Part shown: piece after piece, positions 37,901-46,272 of the stretch
Layout: every line of letters starts with the position of its first letter
Position numbering within the stretch: position 1 is the stretch's first letter
Assembly: GCF_003010955.1 (NCBI RefSeq)
Contig: NZ_PGGO01000022.1
Span: 19,688-83,687 of the forward strand
Reading direction: 5' to 3'
DNA from: Phyllobacterium brassicacearum
GTDB lineage: Bacteria; Pseudomonadota; Alphaproteobacteria; Rhizobiales; Rhizobiaceae
Length of the DNA stretch: 64,000 nt
Notes under the pieces: model-generated
What the model saw: only the letters and a program-made list of their open reading frames with translations
Told to the model about the DNA's origin: nothing
Databases searched by the model: none
Translations under genes and position numbers: made by a program

Positions 37901-38467
37901 GTGATTGGCTCGCCGGTACTGGGCGATCAGCGCGGCGATCCGTCCTTTGCGATCCGGCGCGGCATTGTCATTCACGCCCTGTTGCAGATGCTACCCAACC
38001 TTGACGCCGGTCAACGCGTCCCCGCGGCGAAACGCTACCTTTCCCGAGCCGCCTTTGACTGGAAGCCGGAGGATGTCGAAAACGCTCTCCAATCCGTCCT
38101 CGCGGTCATGGAGAATCCGGGTTTTCAGCCAGTGTTTGCGCCGGGATCGCTGGCGGAGGTTGCGATCATGGGAACGCTGCGTCTGCGCGGCAAGGAACAC
38201 GCCGTTTCTGGCGTGATCGACCGGTTGGCGGTGAGGGGCGACAAGGTGCTCATCGTGGATTACAAGACCAACCGCCCGGCGCCGCAAGCGCTCGCCGACG
38301 TGCCTGGCGCCTATGTGGCGCAGCTAGCCCTTTATAGGCAATTGCTGGAGCCACTCTATCCCGGTAGAACGGTGCAAGCGGCGCTGCTCTTCACGGAGGG
38401 CCCGTATCTGATCAATATTCCCGTGAACGAGATGCAGGATTCTCTTGCCCGTCTCACCGCATCGTGA
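34964..38467 (+). CDS. addA: Double-strand break repair helicase AddA
   Basis: AddA is the UvrD-like helicase and nuclease of AddAB. Walker A ANAGSGKT is at residues 29-36, Walker B is in LVDEAQDTSPNQW, followed by GDEKQSIYSFQGA (motif III). The C-terminal nuclease has GVIDRLAVRG and VLIVDYKTNRPA with the catalytic Asp and Lys. Length is 1167 residues. It is coupled to addB by an ATGA overlap and followed by trxA after 87 bases. Confidence 0.96.
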   Translation: MRKPRIIPRETVLDQNRAANPRDSVWVSANAGSGKTHVLTERVIRLLLDGTDPSKILCLTYTKAAAAVMQNRVFARLSEWATTDEEKLAQAIEQIDGQAPDRERLAQARRLFARALETPGGLKIQTIHAFCEAILHQFPLEANIAGHFELMDDLMQVALVGEARRQLLQSARLDKNAELAAAFADVLDAAGEFGLQGLLDEAVSKRHDLARFIHDIGHDELRRETFYAHFGFASTDTEDSILATLWPVREFDSAILGEILEIPRSATRAQEFALILRFAKVNQQIDQREATLKTAFLKAGGEPKSGSFVSSKAVTDRVPDFIERFDRAAQRVFEGLDRLKQLRLVRLTLSALALVDDLLGRYQQMKKAHGLLDFDDLIVRTMNLLARQDAGPWVQYKLDKGIDHMLVDEAQDTSPNQWRVIRLLSEEFFAGKTARNIRRTLFAVGDEKQSIYSFQGAVPEDFAEHGRATERKTRQSELSFERVNLNFSFRSAPDVLSAVDKVFARPEANRGFGVDHRATVHTAIRANDPGEVQIWDMLTPETVRQEDDWRKPVDSLPAPPVRLAEQIAKTIELWLKDGEILEGQKRRLEARDIMVLVRKRDQFMSALSRELKRRQVPVAGADRLKLTDHIAVKDLMALGRFMLLSSDDLSLAAVLKSPLFKLGDDQLFALAHGRAENETLYQRLIARSEEDLTLFDVAKRLRDWRSRADTVPVFEFYADILGPGGARRDILARLGNEAGDVIDEFQNYAVATEKTGLPGLQAFLEILDAAAPEIKRELDQSRNEVRIMTVHASKGLEAAVVFLVDSGSAASAGGRTPNLLSFDMKEKDGWEGKGFLFVPSKAHATQFTGNILNGLKVRAEEEYRRLLYVGMTRAEDRLIVCGYRGARFARDIWHDLVDDALAEASEPFQHPVEGVVAKRYRVTEPVPMVTVESDAAGEVDGVPFPSSYRMPMAREAGLPRPLAPSGVSVLIEPDNEAPLVIGSPVLGDQRGDPSFAIRRGIVIHALLQMLPNLDAGQRVPAAKRYLSRAAFDWKPEDVENALQSVLAVMENPGFQPVFAPGSLAEVAIMGTLRLRGKEHAVSGVIDRLAVRGDKVLIVDYKTNRPAPQALADVPGAYVAQLALYRQLLEPLYPGRTVQAALLFTEGPYLINIPVNEMQDSLARLTAS

Positions 38468-38554
38468 CAAGAACCAGAGTGCTCTGACTTGACGAGCGTG
38501 AGCCGACTCACCACATGATGTGCAACACATCCACCAACACACAAGGAAAAGCCT

Positions 38555-38878
38555 ATGGCTACCGTCAAGATCGACACCAGCAATTTCCAGTCCGATGTAA
38601 TCCAGTCAGGTCAGCCTGTCGTTGTTGATTTTTGGGCTGAATGGTGTGGCCCGTGCAAGATGATCGCGCCCGCTCTTGAGGAGATCGCTTCGGAAATGGA
38701 AGGCAAGGTCACTATCGCCAAGGTCAATATCGACGAGAATCCGGAACTGGCAGCCCAGTTCGGCGTGCGTTCGATCCCGACCCTGCTGATGTTCAAGGAT
38801 GGCGAACTTGCTGCCAATCTGGTTGGTGCGGCCCCCAAGAGCAAGCTGACCGACTGGATCAGGAATTCAGCCGCCTGA
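38555..38878 (+). CDS. trxA: Thioredoxin 1
   Basis: TrxA is the general cytoplasmic disulphide reductant. The active site WCGPC is at residues 30-34 in [18 protein letters not shown], and the cis-proline is in [12 protein letters not shown]. Length is 107 residues. AAGGAAAA precedes the ATG. It ends the divL-to-trxA block at a strong terminator and is convergent with folC. Confidence 0.97.
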   Translation: MATVKIDTSNFQSDVIQSGQPVVVDFWAEWCGPCKMIAPALEEIASEMEGKVTIAKVNIDENPELAAQFGVRSIPTLLMFKDGELAANLVGAAPKSKLTDWIRNSAA

Positions 38879-38896
38879 TCGACTTCACTTTCGAGT

Positions 38897-38926
38897 AAAA
38901 AGCCCGGCCTTGTGCTGGGCTTTTTT
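38897..38926. terminator. Terminator between trxA and folC
   Basis: AAAAAGCCC (38897-38905) pairs with GGGCTTTTT (38917-38925), with GC/GC pairing inside and a T-run after. The A-run on the left lets it act for folC on the minus strand as well. Confidence 0.85.
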
Positions 38927-38927
38927 A

Positions 38928-40280
38928 TTATTGCGGGGGCGTCCCATTGTCCGAAAGGACGTCGCCTGCGAGATAAAGCGAACCGCCAATCAGTATGCGC
39001 GGCGCCGGCTCGGATTTGTCCCAGCTGTCGCGCAGGATTTTCAAGGCATTCTCGACTGAATGAACAGGTTCTGCCGAAAGCCCTGCCTCATGAGCGGCGA
39101 TCGCCAGCTCATCGTGTGGAATGCCCGCACCACTGGAGCGGATCGGCACGGTATAAACGTGGCGCGCCATTCCCGTGAAGGCCTGGAAATAACCCACCGG
39201 ATCCTTGGTATTGATCATCCCGGTGATGAGGAACAGCGGTCTTTGACTCCGGTCCTCGAGTGTGGCGACAGCTTCGGCAATGACGAGCCCGGCACCCGGA
39301 TTATGTCCGCCGTCGAGCCATATTTCCGACCCCGGAACCGCCAGGTCGACCAGCTTGCCCTTGATGAGCCGCTGCATGCGCGCTGGCCACTCCACCGATG
39401 ACATCGCCGTCTCGACCGCATATTCGGGGACGCTGAATCCCGCGGTCCTGACCGCTTGGATGGCAGCGGCAGCATTGGCTAACTGATGGCGGCCGAGCAG
39501 GCCTGGCATCGGCAGATCCATCAAGCCGGTATTGTCCTGATAGATCATCCGGCCGCGTTCTTCAAAGCTGAGGAAGTCCTGGCCATAGACCGAGTACGGG
39601 CAATCGCGCCGTTCAGCGGTCTCGATCAGCACCATGCGCACGGCTTCTTCTTCCTGCGCCCCGATAACGACCGGACAGCGTGGCTTGATGATGCCGGCCT
39701 TTTCTGCCGCGATCAGCTCGACCCGGTCACCGAGGTAAGACTGGTGATCGAGTGAAATTGGCATGATGACGCTGACGGCAGGCTCGGGGATCACATTGGT
39801 TGCGTCGAACCGGCCGCCAAGACCGACCTCAAGGATGACGGCGTCTGCCGGATGCTCCGAAAACAGCACGAAGGTGACGGCGGTCAGGATTTCGAACACG
39901 GTAATTGCCTGTCCGGCATTGGCTGCGGCGACCCGCTGAACTGCTTCGGCAAGAACATCGTCATCGACGATCTTGCCACCGCCGGGGCTTCCCAAACGAT
40001 AGCGTTCGTGCCAGCGCACAAGATGCGGGGAGGTGTGGACATGAACCGTATAGCCCGCGGCCTCCAAGAGCGCGCGGGAGAATGCGACGGCCGAACCCTT
40101 GCCATTGGTGCCTGCCACGTGAATGACGGGCGGCAGACGCAGATGCGGATTGCCCAGTGTGTCCAGAAGACGGGTAATACGGCCCAATGACAGGTCAAAG
40201 CCCTTGGGGTGCAAGCCCAATAGCCGTTCTATCTCTTGTTCAGCGCGCGACGGCATTGCGTACCCGGGGTTCACGATCAT
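38928..40280 (-). CDS. folC: Folylpolyglutamate synthase / dihydrofolate synthase
   Basis: FolC adds glutamate to dihydropteroate and to folates. The P-loop HVAGTNGKGS is near residue 54, with SPHLVRWHERYR and LGGRFDATNV further on. Length is 450 residues from ATG 40280, or 442 from ATG 40256 (MPSRAEQEIERLL); neither has a strong ribosome binding site. It lies 18 bases after accD, the last gene of trpFBA-accD-folC, an order typical of rhizobia. Confidence 0.95.
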   Translation of the reverse strand: MIVNPGYAMPSRAEQEIERLLGLHPKGFDLSLGRITRLLDTLGNPHLRLPPVIHVAGTNGKGSAVAFSRALLEAAGYTVHVHTSPHLVRWHERYRLGSPGGGKIVDDDVLAEAVQRVAAANAGQAITVFEILTAVTFVLFSEHPADAVILEVGLGGRFDATNVIPEPAVSVIMPISLDHQSYLGDRVELIAAEKAGIIKPRCPVVIGAQEEEAVRMVLIETAERRDCPYSVYGQDFLSFEERGRMIYQDNTGLMDLPMPGLLGRHQLANAAAAIQAVRTAGFSVPEYAVETAMSSVEWPARMQRLIKGKLVDLAVPGSEIWLDGGHNPGAGLVIAEAVATLEDRSQRPLFLITGMINTKDPVGYFQAFTGMARHVYTVPIRSSGAGIPHDELAIAAHEAGLSAEPVHSVENALKILRDSWDKSEPAPRILIGGSLYLAGDVLSDNGTPPQ

Positions 40281-40298
40281 CCAGTAGATCGAAGGAAA

Positions 40299-41222
40299 TC
40301 AAGACTCGGCTTCGACGGGTGCCGGCAGTGAAGCGGCCAAGCCGTTCGGAAGTTCCTCGGGCTTTTGGGTCGCCGGCTCGCCCATCATCATCTTCAAGAG
40401 GCGTGCGATGGTCGATTTCAGCTCTGTACGCGGCACAACCATGTCGACCATACCGTGGGTCTTCAGGTATTCTGCGCGCTGGAACCCTTCAGGCAGCTTT
40501 TCGCGAATGGTCTGCTCGATGACGCGCTGCCCGGCAAATCCGATCAATGCACCCGGCTCTGCAATATGGATATCGCCCAGCATCGCATAGGAAGCGGACA
40601 CGCCTCCTGTCGTAGGGTTGGTCAGAACGACGATATAGGGAAGGCCGGCCTCCTTAAGCATTTCGACAGCGACTGTCGTGCGCGGCAGCTGCATGAGCGA
40701 AAGGATACCCTCCTGCATGCGTGCGCCGCCAGACGCTGCGAAGAGCACCAGCGGCTTCTTCTGGGCGATTGCCGTCTCGAAGCCCTTGATGATCGCTTCG
40801 CCGGCGGCCATGCCGAGCGAACCGCCCATGAAACTGAAATCGTGAATCGTAACGACGATTGGCAGATCCTCGATTTTGCCGAGGGCGTTGATGATCGCAT
40901 CATCCTGACCGGTCTTGGCGCGATGTTCCTTCAACCGGTCGACATAACGCTTTTCATCGCGGAACTTCAGCGGGTCGGTCGCGACCCTCGGTTGTTCGAG
41001 TGTTTCGTACACACCGTCATCGAAGAAGAACCGCAACCGGTCCCTGGCTGGAATGCGCATGTGGTGGCCCGAGGAGGGCGCGACCCACTGGTTCTTTTCT
41101 AGGTCCGTATGGAAAACCATCTCACCGGATTCGGGATCCTTGATCCAGAGATTCTCCGGCATTTCACGGCGGCCAAGCATCGAATTGATCTTTGGCCGGA
41201 CGTAATTCGTGATCCAGTTCAT
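40299..41222 (-). CDS. accD: Acetyl-CoA carboxylase carboxyltransferase beta subunit
   Basis: AccD and AccA transfer the carboxyl group from biotin to acetyl-CoA to make malonyl-CoA. The carboxyltransferase core is clear: [41 protein letters not shown]. The N-terminal zinc ribbon is recognisable in position ([17 protein letters not shown]...PSSGHHMRI) but all four zinc-binding cysteines are replaced; the protein has no cysteine at all. The C-terminal tail of about 20 residues is Pro/Glu-rich. Length is 307 residues. It follows trpA by 45 bases. Confidence 0.95.
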   Translation of the reverse strand: MNWITNYVRPKINSMLGRREMPENLWIKDPESGEMVFHTDLEKNQWVAPSSGHHMRIPARDRLRFFFDDGVYETLEQPRVATDPLKFRDEKRYVDRLKEHRAKTGQDDAIINALGKIEDLPIVVTIHDFSFMGGSLGMAAGEAIIKGFETAIAQKKPLVLFAASGGARMQEGILSLMQLPRTTVAVEMLKEAGLPYIVVLTNPTTGGVSASYAMLGDIHIAEPGALIGFAGQRVIEQTIREKLPEGFQRAEYLKTHGMVDMVVPRTELKSTIARLLKMMMGEPATQKPEELPNGLAASLPAPVEAES

Positions 41223-41267
41223 GATCGGTCCTGTTCTTCTCTTCTGAGTTTCGCTGATTTAGGGCTT

Positions 41268-42107
41268 CTACTCGGCTGCGGCAAGCCTTGACGCGCGCAC
41301 GCCGCTGGAAAGCCCCTGCACCATGGTGGCAACTGCCTCGGCCGGGTCAGCAACCAGTGAACCATCGGGGTTAATTGTATTGGCCACTGCATTGACGATG
41401 GCCGTGCCAACCACGACGCCGTCGGCAGCCGAACCGATCACCTTGGCCTGTTCGGCGGTTTTGACGCCGAAGCCAACGACGACCGGCAGATCCGTATGCC
41501 TCTTGATCCGCTCGACAGCCGCTGCCACGCGGCTCGTATCGGGCAATGCTGATCCGGTGATGCCGTTCATCGATACGTAATAGACGAAGCCCGATGTGTT
41601 CTGCAGGACTTTCGGCAGGCGCTTGTCGTCGGTCGTCGGCGTTGCCAGACGAATGAAGTTAACGCCGGCCCTAATGGCGGGGATGCACAATTCCTCATCC
41701 ATTTCCGGCGGCAGGTCGACGACGATCAGGCCGTCGACGCCGGACGCAACCGCATCCTTCAGGAAGCGGTCGACACCATAGATGTAGATGGGATTGTAGT
41801 AGCCCATCAGGACGATGGGCGTGGTCTCGTCCGTTTCGCGAAAGCGCGCGGCCATTTCCAGCGTTCGCGTCAGTGACATGCCCTTTTTCAACGCACGCAA
41901 GCCCGCTGCCTGAATTGCGGGACCGTCGGCCATTGGATCGGAGAAGGGAACGCCGAGTTCGATGATGTCGGAGCCGGAACCCGGCAAGCCCTTCATGATC
42001 TTGAGCGAGGTTTCAAAATCCGGATCGCCGCCCATGAAATAGGTGACGAGGGCTGGACGGCCATCGGCCTTGAGCGCTGCAAATTTTCTGTCGATACGCG
42101 TCGTCAT
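41268..42107 (-). CDS. trpA: Tryptophan synthase alpha chain
   Basis: TrpA cleaves indole-3-glycerol phosphate to indole for channelling to TrpB. The catalytic Glu is in [17 protein letters not shown] and the catalytic Asp in [11 protein letters not shown]. The phosphate loops GFGVKTAEQ and GVVVGTAIV are present. Length is 279 residues. It starts 2 bases after the trpB stop on the minus strand, so the pair is translationally coupled. Confidence 0.97.
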   Translation of the reverse strand: MTTRIDRKFAALKADGRPALVTYFMGGDPDFETSLKIMKGLPGSGSDIIELGVPFSDPMADGPAIQAAGLRALKKGMSLTRTLEMAARFRETDETTPIVLMGYYNPIYIYGVDRFLKDAVASGVDGLIVVDLPPEMDEELCIPAIRAGVNFIRLATPTTDDKRLPKVLQNTSGFVYYVSMNGITGSALPDTSRVAAAVERIKRHTDLPVVVGFGVKTAEQAKVIGSAADGVVVGTAIVNAVANTINPDGSLVADPAEAVATMVQGLSSGVRASRLAAAE

Positions 42108-42109
42108 GA

Positions 42110-43360
42110 TCAGATGTCCATCCCTAGAAGCTGCCCGACCGTGTGCACATCCTTGTCGCCGCGGCCCGAAAGGTTGACGATCATGATCTTGTCTTGGCTC
42201 ATCCTCGGCGCGATCTTCACCGCATGGGCGATTGCATGCGCCGACTCCAGAGCCGGAATGATGCCTTCTGCGCGCGTTGTAAGCTGGAAAGCATCCAGCG
42301 CCTCATTGTCGAGGATCGGCACATAGGAAACCCGGCCCGTGTCACGCAGCCAGGAATGCTCGGGGCCGACGCCAGGATAATCGAGGCCGGCGGAGACCGA
42401 GTGCCCGTCGAGGATCTGGCCATCCTTGTTCTGCAGCAGATAGGTGCGGTTGCCGTGCAGAACGCCGGGCCGGCCAGCACTCATCGAGGCGCAATGTTCT
42501 TCGCCGTCGAGCCCGCGCCCGCCGGCTTCGATACCGATGATCTCAACGCTCTTGTCGTCAAGGAAAGGATGGAACAAGCCGATGGCATTCGAACCGCCGC
42601 CGACAGCCGCGATGATCGTATCCGGCAGGCGGCCTTCGCGTTCCAGGATCTGTTCGCGTGCCTCGGTACCGATGACCGACTGGAAATCGCGCACGAGTTC
42701 GGGATAGGGATGCGGGCCAGCGGCCGTACCGATCAGGTAATAGGTGTCCTCGACATTCGAAACCCAGTCGCGCAGGGCCTCGTTCATGGCGTCCTTCAGC
42801 GTGCCGTGGCCCGAAGAGACCGGCTTGACCTCCGCGCCGAGCAGTTTCATGCGGAAGACGTTCGGCTTCTGCCGCTCGACGTCCGTTGCGCCCATGTAGA
42901 CGACGCAGGGCAGGCCGAACCGCGCTGAAACCGTGGCGGAAGCAACCCCATGCTGACCGGCGCCGGTCTCTGCGATAATACGGGTCTTGCCCATGCGTTT
43001 GGCTAGCAGGATCTGGCCAAGGCAATTGTTGATCTTGTGACTGCCCGTGTGGTTCAGGTCTTCACGCTTGAAATAGATCTTGGCGCCGCCATCAAGACCC
43101 TGATCCTTGGCGAGCTGGCGCACATGCCGCGTCAGACCTTCGGCATAATAGAGCTTGGACGGACGGCCGGCATAATGGGTGGACAATGCCTGGAGTTCTG
43201 CCTTGAAGGACGGATCGTTCTTCGCGTCGTCATAGGCCTGTTGCAGTTCAAGGATCAGCGGCATCAGGGTCTCGGCGACAAATCTCCCGCCGAAAATGCC
43301 GAACATGCCCTCTTCATCTGGACCTGTCTTGAATGAATTGGGCTCAACCACCGTGTTCAC
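42110..43360 (-). CDS. trpB: Tryptophan synthase beta chain
   Basis: TrpB condenses indole with serine using pyridoxal phosphate. The PLP lysine is in [13 protein letters not shown], the catalytic Glu in [11 protein letters not shown], and the phosphate-binding GGGSNAIG is intact. Length is 416 residues, with an N-terminal leader of about 17 residues before the conserved [10 protein letters not shown]. Two palindromes lie just upstream in the gap to trpF. Confidence 0.97.
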   Translation of the reverse strand: MNTVVEPNSFKTGPDEEGMFGIFGGRFVAETLMPLILELQQAYDDAKNDPSFKAELQALSTHYAGRPSKLYYAEGLTRHVRQLAKDQGLDGGAKIYFKREDLNHTGSHKINNCLGQILLAKRMGKTRIIAETGAGQHGVASATVSARFGLPCVVYMGATDVERQKPNVFRMKLLGAEVKPVSSGHGTLKDAMNEALRDWVSNVEDTYYLIGTAAGPHPYPELVRDFQSVIGTEAREQILEREGRLPDTIIAAVGGGSNAIGLFHPFLDDKSVEIIGIEAGGRGLDGEEHCASMSAGRPGVLHGNRTYLLQNKDGQILDGHSVSAGLDYPGVGPEHSWLRDTGRVSYVPILDNEALDAFQLTTRAEGIIPALESAHAIAHAVKIAPRMSQDKIMIVNLSGRGDKDVHTVGQLLGMDI

Positions 43361-43386
43361 TGCTCACTCCGTTCGTTGCATTCCCT

Positions 43387-43447
43387 GTCGTTTCGTCGAA
43401 ACGACGGCCTCTTGTCCTGGCACTCCCTGTCGTTTCGTTGAAACGAC
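43387..43447. repeat. Tandem palindromes in the trpF-trpB gap
   Basis: GTCGTTTCG-T-CGAAACGAC (43387-43405) is a perfect 9-base palindrome; a second copy at 43429-43447 differs by one base. Each is preceded by CTCCCT or TTCCCT, so the unit repeats with a 42-base period. They could be operators, RNA hairpins in the trpFBA message, or a small dispersed repeat. Confidence 0.6.
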
Positions 43448-43457
43448 CGCATTTGAT

Positions 43458-44117
43458 TCAGGCCGCATCGGCGCTTTTGGCGGCGCGCACGGCCCGGAAA
43501 AATTCCCCGATCAGGCCAACATCTTTTACGCCCGGCGCGGACTCGACACCGGATGAAATATCGACGCCGTTCGGCAAGCTTGCTTTCAGCGCATCGCCTA
43601 TATTGCCCGCATTGAGACCACCGGAAAGCATGTAATCGATGGAGGCGTCAAGGCCGCTCAGTACCTGCCATTCGAAAGAAACGCCATTCCCACCCGGGAG
43701 CTCCGATCCCTTCGGCGGTTTGGCATCGAAAAGCATGCGGTCAGCGACGCCGACATAGGTCGCAATCTGGTCAAGGTCGCTGCGTTCGCGCAGGGCGAAG
43801 GCCTTGATCACCGGAAGCCCGTAGCGTGCCTTGATTTCCTCCACTCTGGCGACGCTTTCCTCTCCGTGCAGTTGCAGCATGTCGGGATTCATCGCGGCGA
43901 CGATCTGATCGAGGAATGTGTTGTCCGCGTTGACCGTGACAGCAACCGCTTTGGCGCGTCCTCTGGCAGCCTGCCGCAAGCGACCAGCCTCGGCTGGATC
44001 GACGTTGCGCGGGCTTTTTGCAAAGAAAATGAAGCCGATATGCGATGCGCCGCCGTCCAGCGCTGCTGCAACGGCTTCGTCGGTTTTCAACCCGCATATC
44101 TTGATATCAAGGCTCAT
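43458..44117 (-). CDS. trpF: Phosphoribosylanthranilate isomerase
   Basis: TrpF converts phosphoribosylanthranilate to CdRP in tryptophan synthesis. The catalytic Cys is in LDIKICGLKT and the catalytic Asp in MLFDAKPP; LSGGLNAGNI binds phosphate. ATG at 44117 (MSLDIKICG) gives 219 residues; the frame is open to an ATG at 44165, but that adds 16 atypical residues. It leads trpFBA-accD-folC on the minus strand. Confidence 0.95.
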   Translation of the reverse strand: MSLDIKICGLKTDEAVAAALDGGASHIGFIFFAKSPRNVDPAEAGRLRQAARGRAKAVAVTVNADNTFLDQIVAAMNPDMLQLHGEESVARVEEIKARYGLPVIKAFALRERSDLDQIATYVGVADRMLFDAKPPKGSELPGGNGVSFEWQVLSGLDASIDYMLSGGLNAGNIGDALKASLPNGVDISSGVESAPGVKDVGLIGEFFRAVRAAKSADAA

Positions 44118-44175
44118 CAGCCGCCACTCGCACGAAAATGCGTCAAAGTCGAGGATTTTGCGCATGGATCAATAG

Positions 44176-44817
44176 TTAGAGATGGTGGTGATAGCCTTCT
44201 TTGACAAGGAAATCGAACGCGTCCGCGACAGATGCAGGGACGGATTGCGCTATCTGGAAGCCTTTAGCCGGATAGTCGCGTATTCGCTGCACGTCACCGA
44301 CCAGTTCGTGGATGAACATCTCGAGTGGATAGGCCTCGGTTGGCTGATCCTCAAAACGGGTAGGGGGCGCCGTTACCAACGCCACGACTTGCGGCCACTG
44401 CGCCCGAGCCGTCGCATGGGCGCGGCGCTGCGTCTGCGGTTTTGTGACAATGATGATGCGGCGCACATCACTCCCGGCCATGGCCCGCGAAAACCGGATG
44501 TTCTCGCCGATATTTGTAGCTGCAGGTTCGATCATGATGACCGCTTCCGGGACGCCCAACTCCTTGGCGCGCGCAGCGAACGCATCTGCCTCGGTTCCTT
44601 CGTACAGGTTTCCCGTCCAGTTGCCGGATTTGCCCGTGAACAGGACACGCTTTGCAAAACCTCGGCGAAACAGTTCCGCGCAATGATCGGCAACCCGCAG
44701 GTCGTAGCTGCCGAGACCAATGATCAGGTCGGCTTCAGACAGATCGTCATAGATGATATGGAAATCCCATAGGGTGCGGGCCGCCAGCAGGACGGCCGGG
44801 GAAACCGACAGTTTCAT
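44176..44817 (-). CDS. YdcF/DUF218 family protein
   Basis: The 213-residue protein belongs to the DUF218 (ElyC/SanA/YdcF) group: DLIIGLGSYDLRVADHCAELF gives the GxGS-like start, LFTGKSGNW and EPAATNIGENIRFSR the central motifs, and IIIVTKPQTQRRAHATARAQW the third strand. Cytoplasmic YdcF binds SAM in E. coli; the reaction is unknown. No signal peptide or membrane segment is visible. It lies 58 bases upstream of trpF and may share its transcript. Confidence 0.85.
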   Translation of the reverse strand: MKLSVSPAVLLAARTLWDFHIIYDDLSEADLIIGLGSYDLRVADHCAELFRRGFAKRVLFTGKSGNWTGNLYEGTEADAFAARAKELGVPEAVIMIEPAATNIGENIRFSRAMAGSDVRRIIIVTKPQTQRRAHATARAQWPQVVALVTAPPTRFEDQPTEAYPLEMFIHELVGDVQRIRDYPAKGFQIAQSVPASVADAFDFLVKEGYHHHL

Positions 44818-44833
44818 GAGGCTCGACCACGCA

Positions 44834-45592
44834 TCAGCTGAAATCGATGGCCTGTAATGCGCCGCCGTTGCGTTTCAGCCATGCCTTGCAACGCTCCGTA
44901 TCAGGGCAAAGCTCGCCGCACAGTTTCCAGAACTTTGGCCCGTGGTTCATTTCCTTCAGATGAGCCACTTCATGCGCGACCAGATAGTCGATGATCGGTG
45001 GCGGCGCCATCATGATGCGCCACGAGAACGAAAGTGTTCCGTCGGATGTGCAGGAGCCCCAGCGGCTCTTCGTGTCCTTGAGCCGAATGACCTTGGCGTG
45101 CCGCCCGACCGTCGCCGTGTGTCGTGCCACGAGTATTTCGAGGTCGCGGCGAGCTTCGCGTTTCAGGAAATCGCCAACCCGCCGCGCCAGATGCGGGCGG
45201 TCGCCATAAACGATCAGCAGTGGACCGTCTGCACCGTTTTCCTGCCGGACTGTTCCGCGTTTGGCGGGCTCGTGCACGATGAGATGCGGAACACCGCGCA
45301 CAGGGATCTTGACGCCCGGACGCACCTTGGGCTGATCAGGCATCTTGGCGATGCGCGTTTCGATCCAGCCTTCATGCCGCGTCAGGAACTTGTCGATCTC
45401 TCGGGTCGGCATGCCCGGAGGCACGGTCATGCGAAGGCCCTTGCCGCCCGCATCGATGCGCAAGGTCAAGCGCGTTGCCCGCGGATTTTCCATCACGCGC
45501 AGCGGCAGGATACGGCCCGCAACCTCGTAGCTACGCTCGGCTTTGAGTGTTGCGGATTTTTTTGGCAGGCTCCGGAACAGCGACAGGATCAT
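44834..45592 (-). CDS. YgjP-like zinc metallopeptidase (DUF45)
   Basis: The HExxH zinc site is in YLVAHEVAHLKEMNHGPKFW, with the downstream His as third ligand, and SRWGSCTSDGTLSFSWR is the family block before it. This is the YgjP/SprT-like M48-related family; the function is unknown. Length is 252 residues; the N-terminal part (residues 20-120) is a beta-rich domain. It starts about 115 bases from the DUF2852 gene end, with a terminator between. Confidence 0.88.
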   Translation of the reverse strand: MILSLFRSLPKKSATLKAERSYEVAGRILPLRVMENPRATRLTLRIDAGGKGLRMTVPPGMPTREIDKFLTRHEGWIETRIAKMPDQPKVRPGVKIPVRGVPHLIVHEPAKRGTVRQENGADGPLLIVYGDRPHLARRVGDFLKREARRDLEILVARHTATVGRHAKVIRLKDTKSRWGSCTSDGTLSFSWRIMMAPPPIIDYLVAHEVAHLKEMNHGPKFWKLCGELCPDTERCKAWLKRNGGALQAIDFS

Positions 45593-45636
45593 GTAATCAC
45601 ATTAATTGATTCGAACAAAAGCAGTGAGACAAAACA

Positions 45637-45664
45637 AGAAGCGGCGCCGCGAGGCGCCGCTTCT
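45637..45664 (-). terminator. Terminator of the DUF2852 gene
   Basis: AGAAGCGGCGCC (45637-45648) pairs perfectly with GGCGCCGCTTCT (45653-45664) around a GCGA tetraloop. On the minus strand TTGTTTTG follows. It separates the DUF2852 gene from the YgjP-like gene. Confidence 0.8.
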
Positions 45665-45708
45665 ATCTTATAGACCGCATTCAGGACTGGAGGGAACTGA
45701 TCGCGAAG

Positions 45709-46155
45709 TTATTCGCCGTCCGTATCGTTCACGCCGGGAACGGAGCCGGAAGGCTTCTTGGCGTTACGCTCGGCCATGAAGCGGTCGAACTCTTCGCGGT
45801 CCTTGGCACGGCGCAATTCACGCGCATACTCTTCAAACTCGCCACGCATTTCATCGAGCTTGCGGCGCTCCTCGTCGAGGCGCTCCAGCTCCTTTTCACG
45901 CCATTCGTCAAAGGCGATATTGCCGGTTCCAAACGGACCTCTGCCGAAATGGTGCGAACGCCGGTTGCGGCGGAACGCTCCGCAGAAATTGTCTGTCGCG
46001 TTGCTCATTTCGCTTTTGAAGCCACCAAAACGATTGCCCCAGACGATGTAGGCAAGCATGGCCAAGCCAAGTGGCCAGAACAGCATGAAACCGATAATCA
46101 TCAGAGCGATGGTTGCCGGGGTCCAGCCTGGCCGGATCAAAGCAGCATTGTTCAT
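45709..46155 (-). CDS. DUF2852 domain protein
   Basis: A 148-residue protein with one membrane segment (about residues 14-37, IALMIIGFMLFWPLGLAMLA), a short basic stretch, then a highly charged helix rich in Glu and Arg (about 80-130) that looks like a coiled coil. The opening RPGWTPATIALMI and the FDEWREKELERLDEERRKL helix fit DUF2852 of Rhizobiales, with no known function. It appears to be transcribed alone. Confidence 0.85.
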   Translation of the reverse strand: MNNAALIRPGWTPATIALMIIGFMLFWPLGLAMLAYIVWGNRFGGFKSEMSNATDNFCGAFRRNRRSHHFGRGPFGTGNIAFDEWREKELERLDEERRKLDEMRGEFEEYARELRRAKDREEFDRFMAERNAKKPSGSVPGVNDTDGE

Positions 46156-46272
46156 CGAAAGCCCTTCCTTATAAAGAAAGCCCCGACCCCGATTGGTCGA
46201 TTGATATCGACATGGGAAAGGATTTGCGCCTTTTCAAGAAAGTGTGATTTCAAATGCTACAAGGCGTTGAAA

